A stretch of 64,000 nucleotides of DNA from Mesobacillus jeotgali (GCF_900166585.1 NZ_FVZC01000009.1:1499444-1563443), one strand, 5' to 3'; shown: positions 9,279-18,304, counted from the stretch's first letter. The notes: a model not told the origin generated them from the sequence alone. Translations and numbers: made by a program.

Positions 9279-11021
9279 ATGAATTCAAATCCGAAATTTG
9301 TTTCTAAAGTCCTTCCGCTTTTTGCGGCGTTTATGGTTATTGTTACAATTGCAGCGACTTTTGTCGTGCAAAATAAAGAGGAACAAGTATCCGTACCATT
9401 TACTTCCCTTGTCAATTCAGTTGAAAGCCTTAACGGGGATAAAGCTACACTAGTAGAACAAATGGATGGAACCCTCATACTTAAAACCGAAGATACAACA
9501 TTTGTTTCCCAAGTTCCCCCCGGCAGTGATATGGTAGATAAATTAGTAGAAAAACATAATATTAGTTATGAATATATGAATAATAGTAAATATGGTGCCT
9601 GGATTCTTGGCGGGATCCTGCTGCTTTTGATGGGGGCTGCATTTGTAGTTCAAAAGAAAACCGGTGGAATAGGTGCCGGTAATCGCATGAAAAATAGCCT
9701 TTCAAAGCCTAATCCTTTGCCATCTATTACTCTGGAGGACGTTGGCGGTTTACAGGAAGAAATGAAAGAGGAAATCAGCCAAACACTATCCATTTTAAAA
9801 AATCCAGAAAAATCAGCCAAGATGGGGATTAAGCCTCCTAATGGTATTCTTTTATACGGCCCTCCAGGTACAGGCAAAACCTTGCTTGCTCAAGCGATTG
9901 CCCGTGAACTGAATGCAAACTTTTTCTCTGCCAGCGGATCGGCGTTCAATGAAATGTTCATCGGAGTAGGTGCTTCTCGAGTGCGAGGCTTGTTCCAAAG
10001 TGCACGAAAGCAGGGTCCTGCGGTCATTTTCATCGATGAAGTCGATGCGTTGGCAGGTAAGCGGAAGCCTCATGGCGGTGAAGAAGGGGAAAAAACACTC
10101 ACTGAGCTTCTTGTCCAGCTTGACGGCGGACATTCAAACGATGGCATCCTATTCATTGCTGCAACAAACAGGAAAGATATGCTTGATGATGCATTCCTTC
10201 GACCTGGTCGGATTGATTTCTCATTCAACGTGCCTCTTCCGGATACTAAAGGCAGAAGAGAAATCATTGATATCCATATTAAAGGAAAGAACCTTGCCGA
10301 TGATGTGATCTCATCAATTGATGACCTGGCAGAAAGTACTTCAGGTTTCTCTGGAGCTGAGCTGCAATCATTGTTTGAAACGGCCAGCAGACGTGCATTA
10401 AGGAATGACCAGGATTTCATATCAAAAAACGACATTGATTACGCTTTGGACCGCACGATCCTGGGCAGCACCTCCAGGGCACTGCAGGATGCCGACACAA
10501 AGCGAAGGGTCGCCATCCATGAAGCTGGCCACGCGCTAGTTTCTGCAGTCACTAAGCCTGGATCTGTCAGGAAAGCAACAATTATCCCGCGCGGTCAGGC
10601 ACTTGGTTACGTAGCTCCCATTCCAAAAGAGCTTCAATTATCGACACATAGTGATTTGATTGACCGTATTGCCATGATTCTGGCTGGTGGAGTAGCAGAA
10701 AGAATGTTCCTCGGCGAGCATAGTATCGGGGTAAGCGGGGATGTCCAGCAGGCTAAACAAATCATTGAACAAATGGTTGATACTGGTCTGTTGCAGGAAG
10801 GCTTTACACTAACCTTCAGCAAAGGACTAAGAGAAACGAAAATGCAGGAACTCTTTGATGATGCTCTTGAAAAATCCGAAATGATTATCAGGGCACATCA
10901 AAACCAGTTTGGACATCTAGTAGATGCATTATTAAAGAAAGAAACACTAGAAGGTTCCGAAGTAGATGAAATCGTCCAGGATAAAACCCGTTTCCGTGAA
11001 GATCAATATGCAATGATTTAA
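9279..11021 (+). CDS. Second FtsH-like membrane AAA+ zinc protease
   Basis: 580 aa, shorter than a typical FtsH (about 610-650). Two membrane spans at about residues 10-30 and 107-124 flank a small outer domain. The AAA module has GPPGTGKT near 195, VIFIDEVDAL near 250 and an SRH with the arginines of LRPGRIDF; the zinc site HEAGH is at 414-418. All catalytic elements are present. FtsH proteins form membrane hexamers that degrade membrane and regulatory proteins. Sequence outside the core is divergent and the usual acidic C-terminal tail is missing, so this is probably a paralog rather than the housekeeping ftsH, which normally sits by hprT/tilS. It is monocistronic. Confidence 0.88.
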   Translation: MNSNPKFVSKVLPLFAAFMVIVTIAATFVVQNKEEQVSVPFTSLVNSVESLNGDKATLVEQMDGTLILKTEDTTFVSQVPPGSDMVDKLVEKHNISYEYMNNSKYGAWILGGILLLLMGAAFVVQKKTGGIGAGNRMKNSLSKPNPLPSITLEDVGGLQEEMKEEISQTLSILKNPEKSAKMGIKPPNGILLYGPPGTGKTLLAQAIARELNANFFSASGSAFNEMFIGVGASRVRGLFQSARKQGPAVIFIDEVDALAGKRKPHGGEEGEKTLTELLVQLDGGHSNDGILFIAATNRKDMLDDAFLRPGRIDFSFNVPLPDTKGRREIIDIHIKGKNLADDVISSIDDLAESTSGFSGAELQSLFETASRRALRNDQDFISKNDIDYALDRTILGSTSRALQDADTKRRVAIHEAGHALVSAVTKPGSVRKATIIPRGQALGYVAPIPKELQLSTHSDLIDRIAMILAGGVAERMFLGEHSIGVSGDVQQAKQIIEQMVDTGLLQEGFTLTFSKGLRETKMQELFDDALEKSEMIIRAHQNQFGHLVDALLKKETLEGSEVDEIVQDKTRFREDQYAMI

Positions 11022-11024
11022 CCC

Positions 11025-11058
11025 AAAAAGGATTTCCGAGAGTCGGAAATCCTTTTTT
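11025..11058 (+). terminator. Terminator after the FtsH-like gene
   Basis: An AAGGATTTCCGA / TCGGAAATCCTT stem with a GAG loop is followed by TTTTTT. Confidence 0.88.
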
Positions 11059-11109
11059 TCTGGACAATTGTTAGCGCAAGGTTGTTCTGTTTACAAAAGC
11101 GGACTTTTT

Positions 11110-11385
11110 TTATTTTAATTTATGTTTCTCCCTTAACTCAGCAGGTGCCATTTTAATAATCTGCTGGAATATAATTAATAGTACTCCAACATCATCCACA
11201 ATCCCAATAAGTGTCAGGAAGTCCGGAATAATGTCAAAAGGAAGCAAAAAATAACCTATAATCAAGCCAGCCGAGATGATCTTTTGCTTCAGCGGAACTA
11301 AACCTGTTGTAAAAAATTCTATTAGAAATGGAACAAATCTCTTCACTTTAAAAATCAACCTGATTCTCTTAAAAAATTTCTTCAT
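11110..11385 (-). CDS. DUF1232 (YkvA-like) small membrane protein
   Basis: About 91 aa. IIGYFLLPFDIIPDFLTLIG is the hallmark of the DUF1232/YkvA family, two hydrophobic segments joined by a Pro-rich Asp turn. I place the start at the internal ATG (MKKFFKR) because GGAAGGTGTGG lies just before it; a longer in-frame version adds seven residues. Function unknown; the family is membrane-associated. Confidence 0.8.
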   Translation of the reverse strand: MKKFFKRIRLIFKVKRFVPFLIEFFTTGLVPLKQKIISAGLIIGYFLLPFDIIPDFLTLIGIVDDVGVLLIIFQQIIKMAPAELREKHKLK

Positions 11386-11511
11386 TTTTACCACACCTTC
11401 CTGCAAGAAACTCTTATATTCTTTCTTTCACTATTTAAGAGATATGAAACACTATTCCTGCATAACTATATACGATTAACCCTTAAATTGGTTTCATTTT
11501 CATAAAAAAGA

Positions 11512-11540
11512 GGCAGCCATGAATAATTTGGCTGCCAAAT
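11512..11540 (-). terminator. Terminator of the MerR gene
   Basis: A GGCAGCC / GGCTGCC hairpin is followed on the reverse strand by TCTTTTTTAT. It begins immediately after the MerR gene. Confidence 0.78.
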
Positions 11541-11545
11541 ATGGT

Positions 11546-12307
11546 TTACTTATTTTGCTGATCACAATAATGGTGAATCGCTTTCTTAAAGAAAGCTGCC
11601 AGTCCTTGCTGATATTTATCGATATTCTTTGTGAAACGTGGGTCTTCCACGTAAAGATTCCCCAGCCCTCTAAAGACTTCAATGGTACAGTCATAATAAT
11701 GATCTGTGATTAATTGCCGCCAATCCGCTACTGCTTGCTGTACGGCCTGATCTCCTGGACCATCCTGCATACCGTTGATTAATCTTTGGTAAATCTCTTC
11801 TGTTTTACCCTGAATATTTCCCCAGTCTTCTGATGTATAGTCAGCAATCTTTTTTTCTGTCTTTTCTACTGCTTCTTTTCCGTACCTTGCCTTTGCTTCC
11901 TCACTGTATCTCTTCTGATGTTCCAGTATTTCCTTCATATCGAAACCCTTGAACATATCCTTCTCCTCCATTTGATATCCTCCTTCAATCGATTTAATCG
12001 TCTTTTCCACTGTCCTGATGATTTCATCTAAACGCTTCTTTTTCTTAAGTAGCAATTCCTTATGTTTCTTTAACGATTCCTTCCTATTAAAATCTGGTCG
12101 GTCCAAAATATCCTTTATCTCTTGCAGTGAAAAATCCATTTCTCTAAAAAACAATATTTGCTGCATGCGCTCCAGGTCTCTGTCCGAATATAACCGATAC
12201 CCAGCATTTGTCACATCTTCTGGCTTAAGCAAACCGATCTTGTCATAATGATGCATGGTTTTTACACTCACTCCGGTGAGATTTGCTACTTCCTTTACTC
12301 TGAACAT
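11546..12307 (-). CDS. MerR-family regulator with TipAS effector domain
   Basis: 253 aa. An N-terminal MerR winged helix (MFRVKEVANLTGVSVKTMHHYDKIGLLKP, residues 1-29 in two parts) is followed by a coiled dimerization helix (about 75-110) and a C-terminal TipAS-like domain (about 130-253, with YSEEAKARYG). Members such as TipAL and B. subtilis Mta bind hydrophobic drugs or peptides and switch on multidrug exporters by remodelling a long -10/-35 spacer. No exporter is adjacent in its operon, so the target is unknown. A possible MerR operator would be its own upstream region. Confidence 0.9.
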   Translation of the reverse strand: MFRVKEVANLTGVSVKTMHHYDKIGLLKPEDVTNAGYRLYSDRDLERMQQILFFREMDFSLQEIKDILDRPDFNRKESLKKHKELLLKKKKRLDEIIRTVEKTIKSIEGGYQMEEKDMFKGFDMKEILEHQKRYSEEAKARYGKEAVEKTEKKIADYTSEDWGNIQGKTEEIYQRLINGMQDGPGDQAVQQAVADWRQLITDHYYDCTIEVFRGLGNLYVEDPRFTKNIDKYQQGLAAFFKKAIHHYCDQQNK

Positions 12308-12693
12308 GGCCTTATCACCTCCGCATTTAAATTTAAACTATTACCTAAGGTAAGGGTCAAGAGTGTTTTCAATATTACTAAAGTTTACATAACAATTTTA
12401 TAATTAACATTATTTTCTGGAGTCTTTTGATTCCTAAGAAAATCATCCCTTGGACAGACTTATTGCTCTGCTCTGATTCTACTAATAGTATCTTTATTAA
12501 AACAGTTTCTGCCATTCCTATTGATATGTCTATTAAAATCAGTTTCTTGTAACCGTTTTGAAATGTCTATGAATGTTAATGAGAGCTTGGATTTTGAATT
12601 GGGACAAGTAAAAATATTTATGGACGGCTATTAAAATACATCCATAAATTTGGTTTTCAAGTATAATATAGAAAAAATCAAGGAGGTTTTTTA
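12308..12693. other. Intergenic region between MerR and hydrolase genes
   Basis: This AT-rich stretch contains a TATAAT box at about 12663-12668, a plausible -10 for the plus-strand hydrolase, and an imperfect direct repeat of a GTCTAT-TAAAATCAGTTTCT-like segment around 12480-12560. No ORF is supported. Confidence 0.45.
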
Positions 12694-13338
12694 ATGGTTC
12701 ATATCTTTAAGGAATCTGTCGCAGGCTATAGAGGTCAGCCAATTCAGTTTCAACTTTTGAGTCATGGTGAGCAAGGATCGTCTATTGCCGTGATGCTGCC
12801 GGGGAAAGGATATACAGTACAAGGCCCGCTATTTCACTATTCTACAGGGATCTTTTTGAATAAAGGGTTTGACGTACTTCACGTTAACTATAATTACACT
12901 GTCCCTCAGGCAGGTTCAAATAGTATAGAGGAAGAAATAATGCAGATATCTTCTGATGTCAATTCAGTCTTTGATTACTTGGCCAACAATCATTCTTACG
13001 ATAATTTTACATTAATCGGCAAATCTCTGGGTACCATAGCCTTGTCAGCTATTGCTGATCGACTTGAGCTTTCGAAGGCTAAAATTGTTTGGTTAACACC
13101 ATTATTACAATTGGATGCTGTTTATGAAAAGATGCTGACCGCCAGCCAAAGAGGATTATGCATCATTGGAGACAGAGATCCATATTTTATTTCTGAAAGA
13201 TTTGATAGAGTGGCAATTAGTGAAAATATGCAAACTCTGCTCATTCCGAATTCAAATCATAGTCTTGATAATCCAGATCACCCAATAGAATCAATTGATA
13301 TTCTTAAAAAGATTATAAATGAGATATCTAACCTTTAA
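12694..13338 (+). CDS. Alpha/beta hydrolase
   Basis: 214 aa. The nucleophile elbow GKSLG lies near residues 110-114, an Asp in GDRDPYF near 160 and a His in NSNHSLD near 190, giving a complete Ser-Asp-His triad in the usual order. The short length suggests a lid-less fold like dienelactone-hydrolase or KANL3/Tex30-like proteins. AAGGAGGTTTTTTA precedes the ATG. The next gene starts 17 bases after the stop with its own site, so the two form an operon. The substrate is unknown. Confidence 0.82.
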   Translation: MVHIFKESVAGYRGQPIQFQLLSHGEQGSSIAVMLPGKGYTVQGPLFHYSTGIFLNKGFDVLHVNYNYTVPQAGSNSIEEEIMQISSDVNSVFDYLANNHSYDNFTLIGKSLGTIALSAIADRLELSKAKIVWLTPLLQLDAVYEKMLTASQRGLCIIGDRDPYFISERFDRVAISENMQTLLIPNSNHSLDNPDHPIESIDILKKIINEISNL

Positions 13339-13355
13339 GAGAAAGGGGTGTATGC

Positions 13356-14099
13356 ATGGCAAAACTTAATGACTACATAGAAAAAATTGCAAAGCTCCCT
13401 TTAAAAGAAAGGTATTCACGAGAGGATCTTTTAACCAAAGATTTCTTATTGGCTAATTCAGGTTCCCTGGATGTCTATTATTGCACACATAACGAATACA
13501 TAAATCCGAATGCTAAAATTTTTATCGTAGGAATTACCCCTGGTTTTCAACAAATGAGCAAATCTATCACTGTCGCCCGTCACTTGATTGAAGAACATCA
13601 TCCTGTTTCTGAAATTCTTTATCAATGCAAGCGAGAAGCAAGATTTTCAGGGATCCTCCGAAAGAATATCATTGAAATGCTTGATGAACTCGATTTGCAT
13701 AAATATCTTTCGTTGAATTCTAGTTCAGAACTATTTGCTGAGAAAGATTATTTGCTCCATACTACTTCATTAATTTCATTTGCGGTATTTGTGAATGGGA
13801 GGAATTATACTGGACACAGTCCGAAGATCTTAAAAAGCAAACTCCTTTTGAGTTTTTTAAAAGAGTACTTTGATCCTCAGGCTGCCATGCTTCAGGATGC
13901 ACTCGTAATCCCGCTGGGAAAGAGTGTCGAGGAAATCATGCGAGCATATATAAATGAAGGGCTCCTGGACGAGAATAACATTCTCTTCGGTTTTCCGCAT
14001 CCTTCTGGTGCAAATGGACACCGCAAGCAGCAATTTATCACAAACAAAGAGAAGATGAGAGATACCATGATCAGATTCTTTAAAATCGTTCAGGGATGA
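13356..14099 (+). CDS. Uracil-DNA-glycosylase-superfamily-like protein
   Basis: 247 aa. IFIVGITPGFQQMSKS near residue 56 resembles UDG motif 1 (GxxPG), and FGFPHPSGANGHR near 215 resembles motif 2 (HPSP). These are the two conserved loops of the UDG fold, so the protein probably binds DNA bases or a nucleotide-like ligand. The catalytic Asp of classical UDGs is not obvious after the first motif, so glycosylase activity is uncertain. It is the second gene of an operon with the alpha/beta hydrolase. Confidence 0.55.
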   Translation: MAKLNDYIEKIAKLPLKERYSREDLLTKDFLLANSGSLDVYYCTHNEYINPNAKIFIVGITPGFQQMSKSITVARHLIEEHHPVSEILYQCKREARFSGILRKNIIEMLDELDLHKYLSLNSSSELFAEKDYLLHTTSLISFAVFVNGRNYTGHSPKILKSKLLLSFLKEYFDPQAAMLQDALVIPLGKSVEEIMRAYINEGLLDENNILFGFPHPSGANGHRKQQFITNKEKMRDTMIRFFKIVQG

Positions 14100-14112
14100 G
14101 AAAAGTGCTAAA

Positions 14113-14133
14113 AAGGCCATGAAACATGGCCTA
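14113..14133. terminator. Probable bidirectional terminator
   Basis: An AGGCCATG / CATGGCCT hairpin lies between convergent genes; the flanking A and T tracts are short. Confidence 0.5.
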
Positions 14134-14152
14134 AAATTGTTATCTGCACTCC

Positions 14153-14794
14153 TTACCTTCCTTCATAAGGAATTTCATTCTCATAAGCCGATTTGAAGGT
14201 GATGATCAATTCGTCTCTATGTGATTCATTGTTAATTAGAATATCTCCATAAACAGGAACAATTGAATGCCACTTTCGCTGATTGTTATGTCGTGATATG
14301 AATAGATAGCTCTCACCTTCCTTCAGTAGCTGATCATTTTCAACTAATAACAGCTTATTTCCTTCATATCCTCCCTGTTGGTTCACAATTATCATGCCTT
14401 CCAAGTGGCCTTTGATATTTTCTGCGACCTCGACCCGGAATTGGGTTTCAAGCATGCCATCTTCATTACTAGTTCCTTCCGCTTCTATTACCTTTCCTAC
14501 AAAAACATTATCTGCCCAGCCAACTAGTTGATTATGATCCGAAATATCAAATGCATAACTGGCCTGTAAATTTTGTATTTCTGGATTTTTAGGAGGTTGT
14601 TGTAAAACCAGATCAGAACCTGCCGCCGAAAATGCAATGATTGCAGCGATAGCCGGCGCTGCGATTAGCATCCATCTTTTGTTTGATTTGCTGCCCATTT
14701 CGTTTTTTGCCATTCGAACACCCAGTTCACTTCTTGCGCTAAGTTCATCAGGTATCTCTATCTTGCTTACTTCTGAAAATATTTTATTGTTCAT
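14153..14794 (-). CDS. Membrane-anchored putative anti-sigma regulator
   Basis: 213 aa. A cytoplasmic N-terminus of about 35 residues is followed by one membrane span (about 40-60, WMLIAAPAIAAIIAFSA) and an outer domain of about 150 residues. The domain contains a VFVGKVIEAEG-type beta-rich segment seen in uncharacterised Bacillus proteins. It starts inside the sigma-factor gene (11-nt overlap). That coupling plus one-span topology suggests an anti-sigma factor, but no zinc-finger anti-sigma motif is present, so this is inference from position. Confidence 0.6.
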   Translation of the reverse strand: MNNKIFSEVSKIEIPDELSARSELGVRMAKNEMGSKSNKRWMLIAAPAIAAIIAFSAAGSDLVLQQPPKNPEIQNLQASYAFDISDHNQLVGWADNVFVGKVIEAEGTSNEDGMLETQFRVEVAENIKGHLEGMIIVNQQGGYEGNKLLLVENDQLLKEGESYLFISRHNNQRKWHSIVPVYGDILINNESHRDELIITFKSAYENEIPYEGR

Positions 14795-15308
14795 TTGCCT
14801 CTTCCTCCCTAATATTCTGTCTTAGTTTTCCAAGGCCTCGATATAGAATGGTCTTTGCTGTGCCAAGGGGGATGTGAAGCGTGTCTGCTATTTCCTTAAG
14901 AGTTAACCCTTGGAAGAACCTTAAAAGAATGACACTCTTTTCTTCCTCCTGCAGTTTTCCTATCAAATCTTTCAATGTAACTTCAGAAAGTAGGTCCGCT
15001 TGTGAATCTTCTGTTGAATAAATCTCAAACTCCGGCTTTAAAGGTACTATGTTTTTTCTTTTTCTCAATATATCAAGTGAACAGCTGATTGCTATTCTGA
15101 TCAGCCAGGTTTTAAAATATTTAGGTTCTTTGAGCTCCTTGATGGACTTAAACGATTTGTAGGCAGTTTCCTGGACAACATCCATAGCGTCATTCTGATT
15201 TTTCACATAGATGTAGGCCATCCGGTAAATATCCTGCTCATATTGCTTGAAAAGCTCCAAAAATGCTTTATCATTACCCCTCTGAGCATTCTTTATTAAA
15301 TTCAGCAA
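14784..15308 (-). CDS. ECF RNA polymerase sigma factor (SigV/SigW-like)
   Basis: About 174 aa. Region 2 (YRMAYIYVKNQNDAMDVVQE) and region 4 (LTLKEIADTLHIPLGTAKT) are both clear. ECF sigma factors direct polymerase to envelope or stress regulons when released from an anti-sigma partner, probably the overlapping downstream gene. I place the start at the TTG at 15308, eight bases after AAGGAGGTG; an ATG eleven codons upstream is in frame but lies before this site. Confidence 0.92.
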   Translation of the reverse strand: MLNLIKNAQRGNDKAFLELFKQYEQDIYRMAYIYVKNQNDAMDVVQETAYKSFKSIKELKEPKYFKTWLIRIAISCSLDILRKRKNIVPLKPEFEIYSTEDSQADLLSEVTLKDLIGKLQEEEKSVILLRFFQGLTLKEIADTLHIPLGTAKTILYRGLGKLRQNIREEEANEQ

Positions 15309-15420
15309 TAGATGCACCTCCTTGTATACTTTGTTATCCATTAGACGGTAGATTCGCCATTTTGGCTTTAATTTCCTGTAAAAAAATCATTTGCCGGCAT
15401 ATCTGCAGAAAGTCAGTAAA

Positions 15421-15445
15421 AAACACCCTTCTAAAGAAGGGTGTC
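15421..15445 (-). terminator. Terminator of the helicase gene
   Basis: ACACCCTTCTTTAGAAGGGTGT is a nearly perfect hairpin followed by TTTTTTAC on the reverse strand. Confidence 0.85.
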
Positions 15446-15446
15446 C

Positions 15447-17735
15447 TCAAGTTAATATCGTGAATTTTTTCCATGTATCAGGCAGAAGAGCTTGATATTT
15501 AGACTGTAAGTAACGGTCATCGATCAAAAGAATCCGGCCTGTATCATATTCAGACCTGATCAGTCTTCCGCCCGCCTGGAGTACCTTGTTCATTCCGGGA
15601 AAGACATACGCATAATCATAGCCATTCTTACCCAACGAAGCAAAATGCTTTTTAATTAAATCTCTTTCAAAACCAAGCTGAGGCAGTCCAACGCCAATAA
15701 CCGCAACCCCATTAAGCCTGTCCCCTTTCAAATCGACACCTTCGGAAAATACACCGCCAAGCACAGCAAAACCAACAAGAGATTCATTATTGTCTACGGT
15801 AAAAGATTCAAGAAATGCTGCTCGTTCGGCCTCGTCCATCACAGTTCCCTGCACAATGGTGGGTATATCCTCATTTAAAAAACTCCATTCCTCAAGTACC
15901 ATATTTAGATATTGATAAGATGGAAAGAAAAAGAGGTAATTTCCCGGAAATTCCAGAACAAGATCAGTCAGGGTTTTGACAATTGGTTGAATCGAATCAA
16001 ACCTTTCCCTGTACCTTGTTGATAGAGGTTGGATTCTCACATCAATCTGTTCACTAGAAAAAGGAGAAGGGATCACAGCAGTATAATCGCCAATGCCCCC
16101 ACCAAGCATATCTCTGTAATAACCCATTGGACTAAGAGTAGCCGAAAAAAGGATTCTTGCTTTGAAACCTTTCCCTGCCTGTTGAATTAAATAAGAAGGG
16201 TTCATGCAAAACTGTTTTAGTTTAACCTGGCTCTTTTCGATTTCTGCATATAAAATGAACCGTTCATCATATAATTTGCTGATCCTTAGCCAATTTTGTG
16301 CGATAAAATAAGTTTCAAGCAAGAGGTCCGGGTCGGTTGAATTTACTTTAAGCAGTTCTTTTTCTGCATGTTCAATAAATTCTGCTGCCAACTGATTCAA
16401 TTCCTCGAAAGGTTCACTGTACTTCATTGTCTTATTGGGTTCAGCCTGTTTTCTAATACGGATAAAATAATCATTCAAATGCTTGGATACCTCATGCAGA
16501 TGAACGTTTTTTCCTTTATATTCCCTCTTCAGCTGGAGAAAGGCTGATTTCTCAATGGTCGCAGAAAACATATCCCTGCCTCTGTCAACAAGATTATGGG
16601 CTTCATCTATAAGCAGTACTGTTTTCTTTTTTTGTTCATCGAAAAGCCTTTTCAGAGAGATTTTTGGATCATATATATAATTATAATCACAAATAACAGC
16701 ATCTGCCGCATATGCAAGATCCAATGAAAATTCAAATGGACAAACTTTATGCATTCTTGCGTACTGTTCTATACAGTTTCTATCGAGGGAAAGTTCATTC
16801 CCAAGCATATCAAGTACTGCATCGTTGATTCGATCGTAATATCCCTCTGCAAATTCACACTGATCCTTACTGCATATTCCCTCCCCTGTAAAGCAAACCT
16901 TATCCTTTGCAGTAATGGTCACAACTTTCATACGCAATCCATTTTCAGTCATAAGTCTGAAGGCTTCCTCTGCAGTCTGTCTAGTCGTTGTTTTCGCAGT
17001 CAAATAAAAAAGCTTTTGAATCTGTTCCTCCCCGATTGCTTTTATGGCTGGAAATAGGGTCGATATAGTCTTACCTATTCCAGTGGGCGCACTGGCAAAT
17101 AATGTTCTGCCGTCCTCGATAGTCTTATAGACAGATCCGGCTAGCTGCCGCTGACCCTGACGATATTCTGGAAAAGGAAAGTCCAGTTCTTTAATGCTCA
17201 GATCCCTTTTCAAGGCATGTTCCACTCGCACAAGAGCATAAGGAGCAAAAGCAGAAACCATCGCCATGATAGATTTCTCCAGCTGTATCCTGCTTAATGA
17301 CCTCTTGAAGACTTTCTTATCACCAGAATTTTTATGGACATAAGTCAGCTGTATATCAATCTCTTCAAGATCATGTTCCTGTACGTACATATAGCCATAG
17401 CACTCAGCTTGTGCCCAGTGAACAGGATTAGTGGTTTCCTCAATCCTATCCAGTGGTAAAGAAGTGGATTTTATTTCATCAATGATGATACTCTCCCCTG
17501 ACAATAACAAGCCGTCACAGCGGCCCTCTATGATAAATAAGAGGTCATCATAATAAATTTCTGTTTTTAAAAAGACTTCGCTCTGATCCATTTCCTGATA
17601 TGACTTTTGGACTTCACGATGAATCCTGGAGCCTTCGGCGAATGAAGAGGACGTCCTAAATCCTGATTCAATGCTGCCACTTTTATATACATACTCAGCA
17701 AGCGATCTGACCGGAATTTTTATCACATGCTTCAT
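15447..17735 (-). CDS. PD-(D/E)XK nuclease fused to XPD/DinG-type Fe-S helicase
   Basis: 762 aa. The N-terminal 170 residues look like a Cas4/RecB-type nuclease: HREVQ near 38, EGRCDG near 70 and IIDEIKST (E-x-K) near 86. A superfamily 2 helicase follows with SAPTGIGKT near 213, DEAHN near 375 and late motifs including QAGGRLIRS near 725. Four Cys between about 285 and 340 (CFTGEGIC, CEF, CPFEF) match the Fe-S domain of XPD/DinG helicases. It probably unwinds and processes damaged or branched DNA. It is monocistronic with its own terminator. Confidence 0.88.
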   Translation of the reverse strand: MKHVIKIPVRSLAEYVYKSGSIESGFRTSSSFAEGSRIHREVQKSYQEMDQSEVFLKTEIYYDDLLFIIEGRCDGLLLSGESIIIDEIKSTSLPLDRIEETTNPVHWAQAECYGYMYVQEHDLEEIDIQLTYVHKNSGDKKVFKRSLSRIQLEKSIMAMVSAFAPYALVRVEHALKRDLSIKELDFPFPEYRQGQRQLAGSVYKTIEDGRTLFASAPTGIGKTISTLFPAIKAIGEEQIQKLFYLTAKTTTRQTAEEAFRLMTENGLRMKVVTITAKDKVCFTGEGICSKDQCEFAEGYYDRINDAVLDMLGNELSLDRNCIEQYARMHKVCPFEFSLDLAYAADAVICDYNYIYDPKISLKRLFDEQKKKTVLLIDEAHNLVDRGRDMFSATIEKSAFLQLKREYKGKNVHLHEVSKHLNDYFIRIRKQAEPNKTMKYSEPFEELNQLAAEFIEHAEKELLKVNSTDPDLLLETYFIAQNWLRISKLYDERFILYAEIEKSQVKLKQFCMNPSYLIQQAGKGFKARILFSATLSPMGYYRDMLGGGIGDYTAVIPSPFSSEQIDVRIQPLSTRYRERFDSIQPIVKTLTDLVLEFPGNYLFFFPSYQYLNMVLEEWSFLNEDIPTIVQGTVMDEAERAAFLESFTVDNNESLVGFAVLGGVFSEGVDLKGDRLNGVAVIGVGLPQLGFERDLIKKHFASLGKNGYDYAYVFPGMNKVLQAGGRLIRSEYDTGRILLIDDRYLQSKYQALLPDTWKKFTILT

Positions 17736-17805
17736 GATCCGCCCTCCTCCACTAGCTCTTAATAATATTATAGTACATATGTTCCTATATATTCAATGAC
17801 ATAAA

Positions 17806-17838
17806 AAATCCGTCCCAGAAAAGACTGGAACGGATACA
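17806..17838 (-). terminator. Terminator of the 42-aa gene
   Basis: An ATCCGT..CCAG / CTGG..ACGGAT hairpin is followed by TTTTTTATG on the reverse strand. Confidence 0.75.
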
Positions 17839-17845
17839 TATCTTA

Positions 17846-17974
17846 TTACCAATGGCGTGTATTTTCAAGTAAATTGTCGATCTCAATCGGGTTCAGTGTA
17901 AAGCTCAAATCTTCTTCAGCGATTTCCATTGTATCTTCCAACAGCTCGTCAATATCCATGCTAATTCTTCCCAT
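17846..17974 (-). CDS. 42-aa acidic small protein
   Basis: An ATG behind GAGGAGGTTCGGT opens a 42-codon frame of strongly acidic, amphipathic sequence (MDIDELLEDTMEIAEEDLS) with a His-Trp C-terminus. It ends just before a clear terminator. The strong ribosome-binding site and terminator argue that it is expressed. I recognise no family; it could be a small regulatory or adaptor protein. Confidence 0.6.
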   Translation of the reverse strand: MGRISMDIDELLEDTMEIAEEDLSFTLNPIEIDNLLENTRHW

Positions 17975-18165
17975 ACCGAACCTCCTCAGTAAGTTTCCGC
18001 CGAATATTGTCTAATTCGGCCTCGTGAAAATAGTTCGTATATTATATGAGGGTTCTGGGGGTCATTTAACGGTCTTAAAATTTTCCCAAGTTGTTGTAAT
18101 ATAGCTGGCCAATTCATTCTGATGTCATCTAAGTGAGAGTTTAATGATTTAAAGTTTTGGAAAAA

Positions 18166-18196
18166 ACAAAAAGGCCCTGATAAATGGCCTTTTTAA
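18166..18196 (-). terminator. Terminator of the receptor-peptide operon
   Basis: AAAAAGGCC and GGCCTTTTT flank a 9-nt loop, giving a U-tract on either strand. Confidence 0.82.
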
Positions 18197-18201
18197 GATT
18201 C

Positions 18202-18291
18202 TTATACTGGAGGGAGAATTGGTGGCATGCCTGCTACTAACACACCTAGTGCCATTGCACTTGTCATTAATGCAGTTAACATTTTTTTCAT
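18202..18291 (-). CDS. 29-aa pre-peptide, candidate NprX-like quorum-sensing signal
   Basis: The ATG lies nine bases after AAGGAGG, 13 nt downstream of the receptor gene's stop. The peptide has a MKK start, a hydrophobic secretion segment (LTALMTSAMALGVLVAG) and a short tail MPPILPPV. This is the design of RNPP signal precursors such as NprX, PapR and Phr: Sec export, trimming, and re-import of a 5-8 residue C-terminal peptide. The Pro-rich tail differs from the NprX signal I remember (SKPDIVG), so the specificity would be new. The exact mature form is unknown. Confidence 0.8.
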   Translation of the reverse strand: MKKMLTALMTSAMALGVLVAGMPPILPPV

Positions 18292-18304
18292 ACAAAGTTC
18301 CTCC

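Noticed and set aside
9469..10822. Several reverse-strand ORFs inside the FtsH-like gene
   Set aside because: They are antisense shadows with no ribosome-binding sites and no recognisable domains.
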